Shown: positions 26,141 through 36,671 of the stretch, in pieces
Numbering within the stretch: the stretch's first letter is position 1
Layout of the letters: each line of letters begins with the position of its first letter
NCBI RefSeq assembly: GCF_012927275.1
Contig: NZ_JABBGG010000001.1
Span: 558,001 to 622,000 of the forward strand
Direction: 5' to 3'
Origin: Massilia polaris
Lineage (GTDB): Bacteria; Pseudomonadota; Gammaproteobacteria; Burkholderiales; Burkholderiaceae_D
DNA length: 64,000 nt
Program-made: the position numbers and the translations under genes
The notes under the pieces: generated by a model
Database searches by the model: none
What the model saw: only the letters and a program-made list of their open reading frames with translations
Told to the model about the DNA's origin: nothing

Positions 26141-27157
26141 ATGAACTCCCTGGAAGAACTCGTCGTCACGGCGCAGGCTGACTTTATCGCCGCCCAAGAC
26201 GCTGCCGCCCTTGAAAACGCCAAAGCCAAATACCTCGGCAAGACCGGCCAGGTCACCGAGCTGATGAAGGGCCTCGGCAAGCTCGAACCGGAACAGAAGA
26301 AAGCCCAGGGCGCGTTGATCAACGCGGCCAAGGTGCAGATCGAGAACGCGCTGACCGGGCGCCGTGACGCCCTCGCCAACGCCCAGCTGGAAGCGCGCCT
26401 GAATGCCGAAGCGATCGACATCACCTTGCCGGGCCGCGGCCGCTCGAAGGGCGGCATCCACCCGGTGATGCGCAGCTGGGAGCGCATCGAGGAGATCTTC
26501 CGCTCGATCGGTTTCGACGTGGCCGACGGCCCCGAAATCGAGAACGACTGGACCAATTTCACCGCACTGAACAGCCCGGAAAACCATCCGGCCCGTTCGA
26601 TGCAGGACACCTTCTACGTGGAAGGCAATGACAGCACCGGCAAGCCGCTGCTGCTGCGCACCCACACCAGCCCGATGCAGGTGCGCTACGCGCGCACGCA
26701 TACGCCGCCGATCAAGGTGATCGCGCCGGGCCGCACCTACCGCGTCGACAGCGACGCCACCCACTCGCCGATGTTCCACCAGGTTGAGGGCCTGTGGATC
26801 GCCGAGGACATCAGCTTCGCCGACCTGAAGGGCGTGTACCTGAACTTCGTCAAGGCCTTCTTCGAGACCGACGACCTGCAGGTGCGCTTCCGCCCGTCTT
26901 ACTTCCCGTTCACCGAACCGTCGGCCGAGATCGACATCGCCTTCGGCAGCGGTCCGCTGAAAGGCCGCTGGCTGGAAGTGTCGGGCGCCGGCCAGGTCCA
27001 CCCGACCGTGGTGAAGAACTTCGGCCTCGATCCGGAAAAGTTCATCGGCTTCGCGTTCGGCTCCGGCATCGAGCGCTTGACGATGCTGCGTTACGGGATC
27101 AACGACCTGCGCCTGTTCTACGAAGGCGACCTGCGTTTCCTGAAACAGTTCAACTAA
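26141..27157 (+). CDS. pheS: Phenylalanyl-tRNA synthetase alpha subunit
   Basis: Catalytic alpha subunit (338 aa) of the alpha2beta2 enzyme charging tRNA-Phe. An N-terminal coiled-coil arm (residues about 1-90) is followed by [23 protein letters not shown], the motif 2 region [13 protein letters not shown] and [22 protein letters not shown], and motif 3 [18 protein letters not shown]. The ATG at 26141 matches the usual MNSLEELV start; an upstream TTG in frame adds ten unlike residues. The beta subunit follows 31 nt later. Confidence 0.96.
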   Translation: MNSLEELVVTAQADFIAAQDAAALENAKAKYLGKTGQVTELMKGLGKLEPEQKKAQGALINAAKVQIENALTGRRDALANAQLEARLNAEAIDITLPGRGRSKGGIHPVMRSWERIEEIFRSIGFDVADGPEIENDWTNFTALNSPENHPARSMQDTFYVEGNDSTGKPLLLRTHTSPMQVRYARTHTPPIKVIAPGRTYRVDSDATHSPMFHQVEGLWIAEDISFADLKGVYLNFVKAFFETDDLQVRFRPSYFPFTEPSAEIDIAFGSGPLKGRWLEVSGAGQVHPTVVKNFGLDPEKFIGFAFGSGIERLTMLRYGINDLRLFYEGDLRFLKQFN

Positions 27158-27188
27158 TAATAATTTTTCGCGGCTGAAGGCTTAGATT

Positions 27189-29615
27189 ATGCAATTTTCC
27201 GAAAACTGGCTCCGTACCATGGTCGATCCGAAGATGACTTCGGATGAACTGTCGCATTTGCTGACGATGTCCGGTCTCGAAGTCGAGGAAGTGGAGGCGG
27301 TCGCGCCGCCATTTTCGAACGTGGTCGTGGCCGAAGTACTGGACGTGTCCAGGCACCCGAACGCCGACCGCCTGAATGTGTGCACGGTCGATGTCGGCAC
27401 CGGCACCCACCTGAACATCGTCTGCGGCGCGCCGAACGTGCGCGCCGGCATGAAGGCGATCTGCGCGATGGCCGGCGCCGTGCTGCCGCCAGGCGCGGAC
27501 GGCAAGCCGTTCGAAATCAAGGTCGGCCAGCTGCGCGGCGTCGAATCGCAGGGCATGATGTGCTCGGCGAAGGAACTGAAGCTGTCGGAAGAAACCAGCG
27601 GCCTGATGGAACTCCCGGCCGACGCGCCGGTCGGACAGAATATCCGCGACTACCTCGCGCTGAACGACCTCAAGTTCACCATCAAGCTGACCCCGAACAA
27701 GGCGGACTGCCTGTCGGTGCTGGGTGTGGCGCGTGAAGTGTCGGCGCTGACCGGTACGCCGCTGCACGTGCCGACCGCGCGCGCGGTGGCGGTGTCCAGC
27801 GACGAAGTGCTGCCGGTGACGATCAGCGCGCCAGACCTGTGCGGCCGCTTCACCGGGCGCGTGATCCGCGGCCTGAACGCGCGCGCCGCCACGCCTGAAT
27901 GGATGAAGCGCCGCATCGAACGCAGCGGCCAGCGTTCGGTCTCCGCGCTGGTGGACATCTCCAACTACGTGATGCTGGAGCTGGGCCGTCCGTCGCACGT
28001 GTTCGACCTCGACAAAATCCACGGCAAGATCGACGTGCGCTGGGGCCGCAAGGGCGAGTCGCTCAAGCTCCTGAACGGTAACACCGTCGACGTGGATGAC
28101 TGGGTTGGCGTGATCGCCGACGACCAGCAGCTCGAATCGCTGGCCGGCATCATGGGCGGCGACTCGACCGCGGTCTCGCTAGACACGACCAATATCTACC
28201 TGGAAGCGGCATTCTGGTGGCCGAACGCCATCCAGGGCCGCGCCCGCCGCTTCAACTTCTCGACCGATGCGGCGCACCGCTTCGAGCGCGGCGTCGATTT
28301 CGCCACCACCGTCGAACACATCGAACGCATCACTTCGCTGATCCTGGAAATCTGCGGCACGCCAGGCGCCACCGTCGGCCCGGTCGACGACCAGGTCGTC
28401 AATGTGCCGCAGCGCCAGCCGGTAACGATGCGCACCGCGCGCGCCCAGAAAGTGATCGGCGTGCCGGTCACCGACGTGATGGTGGCCGATATCTTCACCC
28501 GCCTGGGCCTGCCGTTCACCCAGCAGCCGGGCGAGTTCGCGGTGACCGCGCCGTCCTACCGCTTCGACATCGAGATCGAGGAAGACCTGATCGAGGAAGT
28601 CGCGCGCGTCTACGGCTTCGAGAATATCCCGGCCAATCCGCCGGTCGCCGCAAGCGCCATGCTGGCCGCGCCGGAAGACACCCGCTCGCTGTTCGCGCTG
28701 CGTCACCAGATGGCCGACCTCGGCTACCAGGAAGTGGTCAACATGAGCTTCGTGGAAACTGCGTGGGAAGCCGACTTCTCCGGCAACCTCGACCCGATCA
28801 AGCTGCAGAACCCGATCGCCAGCCAGATGAGCGTGATGCGCTCGTCGCTGATCGGCAGCCTGGTCGCCAACGTGCGCTACAACCTGAACCGCAAGGCGGG
28901 CAGGGCGCGCCTGTTCGAGATCGGCGCCATCTTCAAGCGCAATCCGCAGGCGCAGGACGGCCCGCTGTCGGTGGCCGGCTTCGAGCAGCCGAAGCGCCTG
29001 GCCGCGATCGCCTACGGCCCGGCCGTGGACGAGCAGTGGGACGTGACGACCCGCGCGGTCGATTACTTCGACGTCAAGGCCGATGTCGAGGCGATGTTCG
29101 CCCCGTACGCGCTGCGTTTCGTCAAGGCGGACCACCCGGCGCTGCACCCGGGCCGCTCGGCGACCATCGTGCTGGAGGGCCGCGACATCGGGTTCATCGG
29201 CGAGCTGCACCCGCGCTGGCTGCAGAAATACGAGTTGCCGCAGGCGCCAGTGCTGTTCGAAGTCGATGCAGTTGCGCTACAACAACGGCCATTGCCAAAG
29301 TACGAAGAAGTTTCGAAGTTCCCGGGCGCCACGCGCGACCTGGCGCTGGTCGTCAAGCAAACCGTTGCGGCACAGGATCTGTTGGATGCTTTTAATGCGG
29401 AGATCGCTGCTAATCCGGCCGGACGCATTGTGCAAGCCATTGTTTTGTTTGATGAATATCGGGGCGCGGGCCTCGAAGCGGATGAAAAAAGCCTTGCTTT
29501 CCGCTTTAGCTTGCAAGATACTCAAACCACCTTGCAGGACGACCAGGTCGAGCTTCTGATGACGGCTGTGGCCAGTGCGGCGAGACAAAAACATCACGCA
29601 AAATCGCGTGGATAA
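27189..29615 (+). CDS. pheT: Phenylalanyl-tRNA synthetase beta subunit
   Basis: Beta subunit of 808 aa, normal for the family, with tRNA-binding and editing functions. Domains in order: the B1/tRNA-binding OB domain ([21 protein letters not shown], near residue 40), the B3/B4 editing region ([20 protein letters not shown]), the B5 domain, a degenerate class II core, and the C-terminal anticodon-recognition domain ([17 protein letters not shown]). It completes the pheST pair and is followed by ihfA, the standard arrangement in beta- and gamma-proteobacteria. Confidence 0.96.
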   Translation: MQFSENWLRTMVDPKMTSDELSHLLTMSGLEVEEVEAVAPPFSNVVVAEVLDVSRHPNADRLNVCTVDVGTGTHLNIVCGAPNVRAGMKAICAMAGAVLPPGADGKPFEIKVGQLRGVESQGMMCSAKELKLSEETSGLMELPADAPVGQNIRDYLALNDLKFTIKLTPNKADCLSVLGVAREVSALTGTPLHVPTARAVAVSSDEVLPVTISAPDLCGRFTGRVIRGLNARAATPEWMKRRIERSGQRSVSALVDISNYVMLELGRPSHVFDLDKIHGKIDVRWGRKGESLKLLNGNTVDVDDWVGVIADDQQLESLAGIMGGDSTAVSLDTTNIYLEAAFWWPNAIQGRARRFNFSTDAAHRFERGVDFATTVEHIERITSLILEICGTPGATVGPVDDQVVNVPQRQPVTMRTARAQKVIGVPVTDVMVADIFTRLGLPFTQQPGEFAVTAPSYRFDIEIEEDLIEEVARVYGFENIPANPPVAASAMLAAPEDTRSLFALRHQMADLGYQEVVNMSFVETAWEADFSGNLDPIKLQNPIASQMSVMRSSLIGSLVANVRYNLNRKAGRARLFEIGAIFKRNPQAQDGPLSVAGFEQPKRLAAIAYGPAVDEQWDVTTRAVDYFDVKADVEAMFAPYALRFVKADHPALHPGRSATIVLEGRDIGFIGELHPRWLQKYELPQAPVLFEVDAVALQQRPLPKYEEVSKFPGATRDLALVVKQTVAAQDLLDAFNAEIAANPAGRIVQAIVLFDEYRGAGLEADEKSLAFRFSLQDTQTTLQDDQVELLMTAVASAARQKHHAKSRG

Positions 29616-29707
29616 ACCCATCCGAAACGTAGCTTTAAAGGCAGGGCTGGAAAATTAATAACAATGACGTAGATTCGGCCGTCCTCCAATCGGCACTGGC
29701 GGCTGAC

Positions 29708-30079
29708 TTGCATCGTGCGATGCTGGACGCCAAGGTACGCCAGGCGGCCGAGAAGGATATGCCGACCCTGACCAAGGCCGAGCTGGCCGAGCTGCTGTTC
29801 GAGCAGGTCGGCCTGAACAAGCGCGAAGCCAAGGACATGGTCGAGACTTTCTTCGACGAAATCCGCAATGCGCTTGAGCGCGGCGAAGCGGTCAAGCTTT
29901 CGGGCTTCGGCAACTTCCAGTTGCGCGACAAGCCGCAACGCCCGGGCCGCAACCCGAAGACCGGCGAAGAAATCCCCATCACGGCGCGCCGCGTCGTGAC
30001 TTTCCACGCCAGCCAGAAACTGAAGGGTATGGTTGAAGAAACCAGCCCGGCGGCTTCCGCACTGCAGCGCGCCGCCTGA
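29708..30079 (+). CDS. ihfA: Integration host factor alpha subunit
   Basis: DNA-bending protein that forms a heterodimer with IHF-beta. The core [33 protein letters not shown] and the DNA-intercalating arm with [20 protein letters not shown] identify it. The start is uncertain. ATG at 29759 gives 106 aa but its AAGGA lies only one base away. TTG at 29708 gives 123 aa. The frame stays open and protein-like ([15 protein letters not shown]) back to an ATT at 29654, after a stop at 29636-29638. An N-terminal extension compared with E. coli IhfA seems real. The gene is followed 8 nt later by a MerR-type regulator. Confidence 0.9.
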   Translation: MHRAMLDAKVRQAAEKDMPTLTKAELAELLFEQVGLNKREAKDMVETFFDEIRNALERGEAVKLSGFGNFQLRDKPQRPGRNPKTGEEIPITARRVVTFHASQKLKGMVEETSPAASALQRAA

Positions 30080-30087
30080 TTTAGCCG

Positions 30088-30510
30088 ATGAACGACCGTC
30101 TCGCCAAGTCCGACCTGGTCGCGCTGCCACCTATCCCGGCCAAGCGCTACTTTACAATCGGCGAAGTCAGTGACTTGTGCGGCGTCAAACCGCACGTACT
30201 TCGCTATTGGGAGCAGGAATTCACCCAGCTAAAGCCGGTCAAGCGGCGGGGTAACCGCCGCTATTACCAGCACCACGAAGTGCTGCTGATCCGCCGTATC
30301 CGTGAACTGCTGTACGAACAGGGGTTTACGATCAGCGGGGCGCGCAATAAACTCGATAGCCGCGCCAGCGACGCCGCGCCAGTCCATGAAGAGTGGGCGG
30401 CCTTCGAGGGCGGGCGCGACACCACCAAGGGCCTGCACGCTCCTCTCGATGGAGCATTGATACGCCAGGAACTCCTCGCCATCCTGGCCTTGCTGAAGCA
30501 CGAAACCTGA
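30088..30510 (+). CDS. MerR family transcriptional regulator
   Basis: Regulator of 140 aa. The N-terminal winged helix is clear: RYFTIGEVSDLCGVKPHVLRYWEQEFTQL then KRRGNRRYYQHHEVLLIRRIRELLYEQGFTISGARNKL. The C-terminus lacks the metal-binding cysteines of MerR/CueR types and ends in a short helix (ALIRQELLAILALLK). A MerR gene directly after ihfA is a conserved arrangement in beta- and gamma-proteobacteria, but its targets are generally unknown. Confidence 0.88.
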   Translation: MNDRLAKSDLVALPPIPAKRYFTIGEVSDLCGVKPHVLRYWEQEFTQLKPVKRRGNRRYYQHHEVLLIRRIRELLYEQGFTISGARNKLDSRASDAAPVHEEWAAFEGGRDTTKGLHAPLDGALIRQELLAILALLKHET

Positions 30511-30701
30511 GCTTGCTGCCGAAAGGGGTGCGCCGCCACTCTTTCTTGTCAATTTTGCATCGAACCGCGCACATGCCGGCGCACTCCTGCATTGTTTGCT
30601 ATGCCGGGCGCGCCTGGTGAGTGCTAGAATGTTAATCTTGTGTTTGCCGACGGGACACATGCGCAGCACTTTCCTATGCCAGGAAAATTTAAGGGAAGAC
30701 A

Positions 30702-31334
30702 ATGATACGCGTTGCCATTTGTGACGATCACCAAATTGTAAGAGCAGGTTTTAAACAGATTTTTTCTTCGTCGCCGGACTTTGATGTCGTCGCCGAAGGT
30801 GCCACCGGCCGCGAAGCCCTCGATATCGCGCGCCGCGAGATTTGCGACGTGCTGCTGCTGGACATCGCCATGCCCGACCAGAGCGGCATCGACATCCTGC
30901 GCACCATCCGCCAGGGCCAGCCGAACCTGCCGGTACTGATCCTGTCCGGCTATCCGGCCCAGCAGTACGCGCTGAACCTGTTCAAGATGGGCGCCAACGG
31001 CTACCTGAACAAGGAATGCGAAGCCGACGAGCTCAAGACCGCGGTACGTACCGTGTTCCAGGGCCGCCGCTACGTGTCGTCGACCGTCGGCGAGCTGCTG
31101 GCGCAAAGCTTCGACCGCGATCCGAATACCGCCCTGCATACGGAACTGTCGGACCGCGAATTCCAGGTGTTCCTGCGCCTGGCCAAGGGCGCGACCGTCT
31201 CCGACATCGGCGTGGCGCTGTCGCTCAGCATCAAGACGGTGTCGACCTACCGTACCCGCATCATGGAAAAAATGGGTTTGCAGTCGAACAGCGACCTGAC
31301 CTACTACGCCATGAAAAACAACCTGCTCGACTAG
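30702..31334 (+). CDS. NarL/FixJ-type response regulator
   Basis: Response regulator of 210 aa. The receiver domain has acidic residues in AICDDH, the phospho-acceptor D54 in LLLDIAMPD, and the conserved Lys in YLNKECE. The output domain is a LuxR/NarL helix-turn-helix (LSDREFQVFLRLAKGATVSDIGVALSLSIKTVSTYRTRI). A sensor kinase with a HisKA_3-type core follows 191 nt downstream, an appropriate partner for a NarL-type regulator. An inverted repeat TTTCCT/AGGAAA at 30670-30686 lies just before the AAGGGAAG ribosome-binding site and may be an operator. Confidence 0.92.
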   Translation: MIRVAICDDHQIVRAGFKQIFSSSPDFDVVAEGATGREALDIARREICDVLLLDIAMPDQSGIDILRTIRQGQPNLPVLILSGYPAQQYALNLFKMGANGYLNKECEADELKTAVRTVFQGRRYVSSTVGELLAQSFDRDPNTALHTELSDREFQVFLRLAKGATVSDIGVALSLSIKTVSTYRTRIMEKMGLQSNSDLTYYAMKNNLLD

Positions 31335-31525
31335 GCAGCGTACCGCAACGGGCCGTTCTGGGCCGTTCGCTTTTTGGGGCGCGCGGCAAAAATTCCGCAA
31401 CGCAATACAACTTTCCACCCTGTAAGACGCCTCCCGCTACTGCCGAGTTTAGGCTGCATCGCACCATGTTCCCGGTCTATAATGACCGATGAGCTTGCAA
31501 TGTGGCATGCATAAGGAGTCCGACG

Positions 31526-33049
31526 ATGTACTTCACCACAGAACCCGATGGCGCACCGGCGCTGCCGTTCTATGCGACAGTGCTTGGCCTGATGTGCGTG
31601 CTGATCCTGGTCGTCAACGGCGTCAGTCTTTTCCATAATCTCTCTTCTCTCAACGGCGCCAATGCCGTGCAGGGCAAGACCGCGCAGGTCAGCGACAAGC
31701 TGCAGAAACTGAACGTGCTGGTGATGGACGCCGAGAGCAGCATGCGCGGCTATTACCTGTCCGGCTCGGATGTCTACCTGGGGCCGATGCGCACCGCCTC
31801 GGCCGAGATCGAACCCCAGTTCCATGAACTTGAAACCCTGCTGGCCGGCAGCCCGTCGCAGCTGCGCAACCTGGCGCAGTTGCGCACGCTGGTGCGGCGC
31901 AAGCTCGATGTGCTCGCCCAGACCCTGGCCGTGTACCGCCTGGGTGGACTGGAAGATATCGCGAAGATCGCGGCGACCGCCGACAGCAAGGCTGACATGG
32001 ATGAGATCCGCCTGCTGCTGCTCATCATGTCGAAGGAACAGCACGAACTGACGGCGGCGCGGCGCGCGGAGTTCAATGCGGAATACCAGGAGGCGGTGTT
32101 GCTTGGCATCGGGATTAACGCGGCGGCGATCCTGGTGATCGTGTTGTTTTATGGACTGATCCGCAGCAGCTATTTTGCGCGGCTGAGGACCCAGCGTGCC
32201 TTACAGCATGCGAACGACAACCTGGAAACGATGGTGGCAATGCGTACCGAGCAGTTGTCGGTGCTGTCGCGCCACCTGATCAAGCTGTCGGAAGAAGAGA
32301 AATCACGGCTGGCGCGCGAACTGCACGACGAGCTGGGCGCGAACCTGACGGCGATCAGCATCGACATCAACTGCGCCGCCGATGAATTGCGCAGCGAACA
32401 CGCGCACATCGCGCAACGGCTGGACCGCGCACGCATGACCCTGGTCACGACGGTCGAACTGAAGCGGCGCATCGTCGAAGACCTGCGCCCGAGCCTGCTC
32501 GACAACCTCGGACTGGCGGCGGCACTGCAAAGCTATTGCGAAGAATTCGCCGTCGTGACGGGGCTCGAATGCGAGGCGCTGATCGAAGGCGACGTCGATG
32601 TGGCGGGCCCGATGCACGCGATCGCGGTGTTCCGCATCGTGCAGGAAGCGCTGAACAATATCGCCAAATATGCGGGTGCGCGCACGGTCATTGTGCACCT
32701 CGCGCGCGAGGCCGGGGGCCTGGCGCTGGAGGTGTCCGATGATGGTGTGGGTATCGATGTCGATGCCGTCAGCAAGCCGAAATCGCACGGCTTGCTGGGC
32801 ATGCGCGAACGCGCTCTGCTGTTGAACGGAAGCTTGCAGGTGAAACGCGGGGTGAACGATGTCGGCACCTGTGTCGAAGCGTTCATCCCGCTGGCCGAAC
32901 CGGACGAGGAGGGCGGCGCGGCGCCCCGCCTGCCGGTGGCGGAACTTAGCGTGCGGCCACGTCCATCAGCAGCCGGTCGTATTCCGTCTTCGCAACCTTG
33001 TAGCACTCTCCGGCATACTCCTCAAGGCCTTGACGGTCAATTACGGTGA
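31526..33049 (+). CDS. CHASE3-like sensor histidine kinase (NarX/UhpB type)
   Basis: Membrane kinase of 507 aa. TM1 lies at about residues 16-38, and a periplasmic helical domain of CHASE3 style (MDAESSMRGYYLSGSDVYL) follows. TM2 lies at about 191-211, then a coiled coil, a HisKA_3 dimerisation domain with H267 in ARELHDELGANLTAIS, and an ATPase domain with RIVQEALNNIAKYA and SDDGVGID. The ATG at 31526 has an AAGGAG seven bases upstream. A TATAAT at 31478-31483 suggests its own promoter. The last 104 nt overlap the convergent Crp/Fnr gene, so the C-terminal 30 or so residues, rich in Pro/Arg/Ser, are probably non-domain. Confidence 0.9.
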   Translation: MYFTTEPDGAPALPFYATVLGLMCVLILVVNGVSLFHNLSSLNGANAVQGKTAQVSDKLQKLNVLVMDAESSMRGYYLSGSDVYLGPMRTASAEIEPQFHELETLLAGSPSQLRNLAQLRTLVRRKLDVLAQTLAVYRLGGLEDIAKIAATADSKADMDEIRLLLLIMSKEQHELTAARRAEFNAEYQEAVLLGIGINAAAILVIVLFYGLIRSSYFARLRTQRALQHANDNLETMVAMRTEQLSVLSRHLIKLSEEEKSRLARELHDELGANLTAISIDINCAADELRSEHAHIAQRLDRARMTLVTTVELKRRIVEDLRPSLLDNLGLAAALQSYCEEFAVVTGLECEALIEGDVDVAGPMHAIAVFRIVQEALNNIAKYAGARTVIVHLAREAGGLALEVSDDGVGIDVDAVSKPKSHGLLGMRERALLLNGSLQVKRGVNDVGTCVEAFIPLAEPDEEGGAAPRLPVAELSVRPRPSAAGRIPSSQPCSTLRHTPQGLDGQLR

Positions 33050-33755
33050 TGTTGCCGCGGCGGTACTGGATCAGTCCGTCGTCCTGCAACTTGCCGGCCG
33101 CCGCGGTGATGCTTTCGCGGCGCACACCCAGCATGATCGAGATCAGTTCCTGGGTCACCTTCAGTTCGTTCGATGGGGAACGGTCGAGGCGGTCGAGCAG
33201 CCAGCGGCACAGTTTCTGTTCGATCGAGCTGTGGCGGCCGCCGACGGCGTTCTGGGCCATCTGGGCGAACAGCGCATTGGTGTAGCGCATCAAGAGCTGG
33301 GGCAGGGCGCCGCCCTGGTTGAAGGCGTCGCGCAGGAACTGGGTCTTGAGGCGGTAGCCGTAGCCCGCGCTCTGGATCACGGCGCTGCACATGGCGCGCT
33401 CGCCCATGAACAGGGACACGCCGACCACGCCTTCGTGTCCGACAACCGCGATTTCAGTGGTCGCGCCGTCTTCCATCACATACAGCAGCGAAACGATCGC
33501 GGTGGTTGGGAAATAAACGTAATCAAGCTTGCTGCCGAATTCAAACAGCTCCTTGCCGAAAGGCATGGGAACCAGTTCCAGGTGTTCAAACAGCGTTTCC
33601 AGGTCATTCCGTGGAAGGGCGGCGAGCAATTCATTCTGCTGGGTACCGCTGAGGCTGACAACTGGACGGGACGCAACTTTCAATTCCTTCGCGCTGACAG
33701 GAATCTGGTTTACCGATGCTGTTTGTGCGGCGTTACCAAGTTGGACGTTGTTCAT
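32946..33755 (-). CDS. Crp/Fnr family transcriptional regulator
   Basis: Regulator of 269 aa. A cyclic-nucleotide-binding-like sensory domain (ELVPMPFGKELFEFGSKLDYVYFPTTAIVSLLYVMEDG, GHEGVVGVSLFMGE) is followed by a dimerisation helix and a winged helix (KVTQELISIMLGVRRESITAAAGKLQDDGLI). It lacks the N-terminal Fe-S cysteines of FNR. The layout, with a long polar N-terminus, resembles the Crp/Fnr proteins common in Oxalobacteraceae. Start 33755 follows GAGGAAAAAA; a GTG four codons upstream is possible. The 3' end overlaps the histidine kinase by 104 nt. Confidence 0.88.
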   Translation of the reverse strand: MNNVQLGNAAQTASVNQIPVSAKELKVASRPVVSLSGTQQNELLAALPRNDLETLFEHLELVPMPFGKELFEFGSKLDYVYFPTTAIVSLLYVMEDGATTEIAVVGHEGVVGVSLFMGERAMCSAVIQSAGYGYRLKTQFLRDAFNQGGALPQLLMRYTNALFAQMAQNAVGGRHSSIEQKLCRWLLDRLDRSPSNELKVTQELISIMLGVRRESITAAAGKLQDDGLIQYRRGNITVIDRQGLEEYAGECYKVAKTEYDRLLMDVAAR

Positions 33756-33972
33756 TTTTTTCCTCACTAATCTCTAATAACCTCAGGACGATCCCGCCAT
33801 GACTACCTGGCGAGTCGCGATGTGTGAACATTAAGGCTATAGTCTGTTGGCGAACATAAGATTAGCAGTCGCACCCATGTAGGCAGTATGCATAATGTTT
33901 TGTCGTCCTAGTCCTACTGGAGGAATTAGCGAGAATTGCCACTTTTATAGGCAATTTGACAAGCATTTTGTT

Positions 33973-35895
33973 TCAATTGAGCAACGCTCGGCATGGCTGA
34001 GTGCGCTCGAGCGTGAACATGCTCACCGCCCGCGTCAATTCATCGGTTTCGCCGTGCAGCAATTGCGAGCCGTCGCGCGCATGCCCGACCAGTTCGCCGT
34101 TGCGGCGGGTCATCGCATCGATGCGCGCGATCGCGCCTTCCAGCTGGACCAGCTCGGATGCCTGGACCCGGCCGGCCTTGTCCATTTCCCCGATCAGGTG
34201 CTCGACCTGGCCCACCGCCCTGGCCAGCTCGCCGATCGTCGATCCTGCCGCGGCCACCAGCGCGTTGCCGGTATCGACGGTGGCCACCGAGCTGCCGATC
34301 AGCTGCTTGATCTCGCGCGCCGCCTCGGCCGAACGCTGGGCCAGGCTGCGCACCTCGGTCGCGACCACCGCGAAGCCGCGGCCCTGCTCGCCGGCACGGG
34401 CGGCTTCCACCGCGGCATTCAAGGCCAGGATATTGGTTTGGAAGGCGATGCTGTCGATCACGCCGATAATGTCCGATATCTTGTGCGAACTTGCGCGGAT
34501 CGATGCCATCGTCTCGACGACATCGCCGACCGCGCGCACCCCGCGCGCAGCGACCCCGGCTGCGGCGCCGACCAGTTCGCGCCCGGATGCGGCATGCGCC
34601 GCGCTGCGCTTGACGCTGGCGCTCAGCGAACCCATCGACCCGACGGTCTCGGACAGGGCGCCAGCCTGCGCCTCGGTATGGCCCGACAATTCGGCATTGC
34701 CGTGCGCCAGCGCCTCGGTCGCCTCGCCGATCGTTGCCGCGCCGGCGCGGATGTCGGTCACCAGGCCTGCCAGCGCTGACGCCATGCGCCCGAAGGCGTT
34801 GACCAGGTCGCCGATCTCATCGCTGGCGTGCGAGCGCATGCGGACGGTCAGGTCGCCTTCGGCGGCGCGCTGGACCGCATGGTTCAAGTGGCCAATGTCG
34901 CGCGAGAACGAGATATAGAAGCCGGCGAACAGCCAGCCGGCCAGCAGCAGCGCCGCGCCGATGCCGGCCAGCACCAGGTTGCGGTGCAGCGCCTCGCGCG
35001 CGGCGCGCGCCGCCAGCATGGTGTCCAGTTCGCCCATCACCGCCGCGCCCAGCGCGTGCAGCTTGGCGGCGGCGGCGTTGCCTGCGGCAAGGTACTGGCT
35101 GCCGGAAGTCTGGTTATACGAGTTGCTGACTTCATCGCGGGTGCGGTCGAGGAAGGCAAGGCCCGCCTTGAACGCCTGGTCCCCGCCCAGGTTGGCGAGG
35201 CCGCCGGCGGCGCGGTCCAGTCCATGGCGCGCGACCATTGCGGTGGCGTTGATCAACTGATCCTCGTTGGCCTCGAACAAGCCGGTGTCGATATACGCCG
35301 AGCCGCGCGCCGCGATCGCGGACAGGCTCTCGGCCAGCTCGGGCAGCGTGTGCACCGATGCGCCGATCAGGACGTCGCTGGCGGCGACCGGGTCCAGGCT
35401 GAGCCCGGAAAGTTCGGCGACGCTGACCGCCAGCTTGCGCAGCGCCGCGAGGACGGCGGTGTGGCGCGCCATGCTGTCCTTCGCGCTGGCGCCGGGCTGT
35501 GCGGCAGCAAGCGCCGCCCAGCCCTCGCGTACCGCTGTCCAGCCAGCCAGTCCGGACACGGAGCCGGCGCCGGCCTGGTGGGTATCGAGGGCCGCGATGC
35601 GCTGTGCAATGGACGCGCGCACCGCCGCGTCGCCGGCCGGCGCGCGCGTCGACAGGCGCAGGTGCTCGGCGCCCCGGTGCAGCTGGAGCAGCCGGACGAT
35701 CTCATGGACCTGCACGATGTAGGCCGCGCCCGCGCGCTCGGACTCGCTGGCGGCGATCGACTTTTGCAGTTCGGCCAGCAGCAGGGCGCTGACAAGTACC
35801 AGCGGCACCAGCACCACATGGCAGACAAGGATGAATTTGGGTAACAGGCGCAGGTGCTGCATCAGCGCGACGGCCGGGCGAAACAGGAAAGTCAT
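33973..35895 (-). CDS. Methyl-accepting chemotaxis protein
   Basis: Chemoreceptor of 640 aa. TM1 is near residues 20-42, followed by a large helical periplasmic sensor of about 280 residues in the style of nitrate/nitrite-sensing or similar bundle domains (unnamed ligand). TM2 is near 307-328, then a HAMP domain ([22 protein letters not shown]), then the signalling hairpin with the tip [37 protein letters not shown]. It ends without a CheR/CheB-binding pentapeptide, unlike the receptor at 62179-63537. Confidence 0.9.
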   Translation of the reverse strand: MTFLFRPAVALMQHLRLLPKFILVCHVVLVPLVLVSALLLAELQKSIAASESERAGAAYIVQVHEIVRLLQLHRGAEHLRLSTRAPAGDAAVRASIAQRIAALDTHQAGAGSVSGLAGWTAVREGWAALAAAQPGASAKDSMARHTAVLAALRKLAVSVAELSGLSLDPVAASDVLIGASVHTLPELAESLSAIAARGSAYIDTGLFEANEDQLINATAMVARHGLDRAAGGLANLGGDQAFKAGLAFLDRTRDEVSNSYNQTSGSQYLAAGNAAAAKLHALGAAVMGELDTMLAARAAREALHRNLVLAGIGAALLLAGWLFAGFYISFSRDIGHLNHAVQRAAEGDLTVRMRSHASDEIGDLVNAFGRMASALAGLVTDIRAGAATIGEATEALAHGNAELSGHTEAQAGALSETVGSMGSLSASVKRSAAHAASGRELVGAAAGVAARGVRAVGDVVETMASIRASSHKISDIIGVIDSIAFQTNILALNAAVEAARAGEQGRGFAVVATEVRSLAQRSAEAAREIKQLIGSSVATVDTGNALVAAAGSTIGELARAVGQVEHLIGEMDKAGRVQASELVQLEGAIARIDAMTRRNGELVGHARDGSQLLHGETDELTRAVSMFTLERTQPCRALLN

Positions 35896-36005
35896 CGATA
35901 TGTCCAGGTTGCATTAGTTGTCATAACGCAATAATGCAGATCGATTGTGACGCGATGATGAATTGCAGCATAATGTCCGCACCCCAACACACTGACGTAG
36001 GCCGC

Positions 36006-36671
36006 ATGCATGTTCTCCTGGTAGAAGACGACTCCGTACTGGCCGATGGCCTGTCGCGCATCCTGCAGGGGCATGGCATGCAGGTCGAGGTGGTCGGCGA
36101 TGGCTTGCAGGCCGACCAGGCGCTGCAGCGCGGCGAGTTCGCCGTCGCCGTGCTCGACATCGGCCTGCCCGGCATCGACGGCTTCGAAGTGGTGCGCCGC
36201 CTGCGCGCGCGCGCCAGCGCCACCCCGGTGCTGCTGCTGACGGCGCGCGACGCCGTCGAAGACCGCGTGCGCGGCCTCGAGACCGGGGCTGACGATTACC
36301 TGGTCAAGCCCTTCGCCACCGCCGAACTGGTGGCGCGCATCCGCGCGCTGGCGCGCCGCAATACCCCCAAGCCGGCCGTGCTTGCGCTCGGCCAGCTGAC
36401 CCTCGACACCTCGGCGCGCCGCGCCCGCATCGGCGAACGCCCGCTCGACCTGTCGGTGCGCGAATGGGCGGTGCTCGAATACCTGCTCCAGCACACCTCG
36501 CGCGTCGTCTCGAAGCAGCAGATTATCGACGCCATCCTGCCGTGGGGCGACGACCTGACCCTGAACGCCGTCGAAGTCTATGTGTCGCGCCTGCGCCTCA
36601 AGCTGGCCGACGCCGGCATCGCCATCCGCACCATCCGCGGCTTCGGCTACATGCTCGAACCGGCTGCATGA
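36006..36671 (+). CDS. OmpR/QseB-type response regulator
   Basis: 221-aa response regulator. The receiver starts at LLVEDDSVLADGL with phospho-acceptor D51 in AVLDIGLPGIDG and conserved Lys in YLVKPFATAEL. The C-terminal OmpR winged helix contains LSVREWAVLEYLLQHTSRVVSKQQI and VEVYVSRLRLKLADAG. Start 36006 matches the family N-terminus; upstream in-frame ATGs add an unrelated leader. Its TGA overlaps the ATG of the kinase gene, so the two form a coupled pair of TctDE/QseBC type. Confidence 0.92.
   Translation: MHVLLVEDDSVLADGLSRILQGHGMQVEVVGDGLQADQALQRGEFAVAVLDIGLPGIDGFEVVRRLRARASATPVLLLTARDAVEDRVRGLETGADDYLVKPFATAELVARIRALARRNTPKPAVLALGQLTLDTSARRARIGERPLDLSVREWAVLEYLLQHTSRVVSKQQIIDAILPWGDDLTLNAVEVYVSRLRLKLADAGIAIRTIRGFGYMLEPAA

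Noticed and set aside
29664-29672. ATG at 29664 as ihfA start
   Set aside because: It is out of frame with ihfA and meets TAG two codons later.
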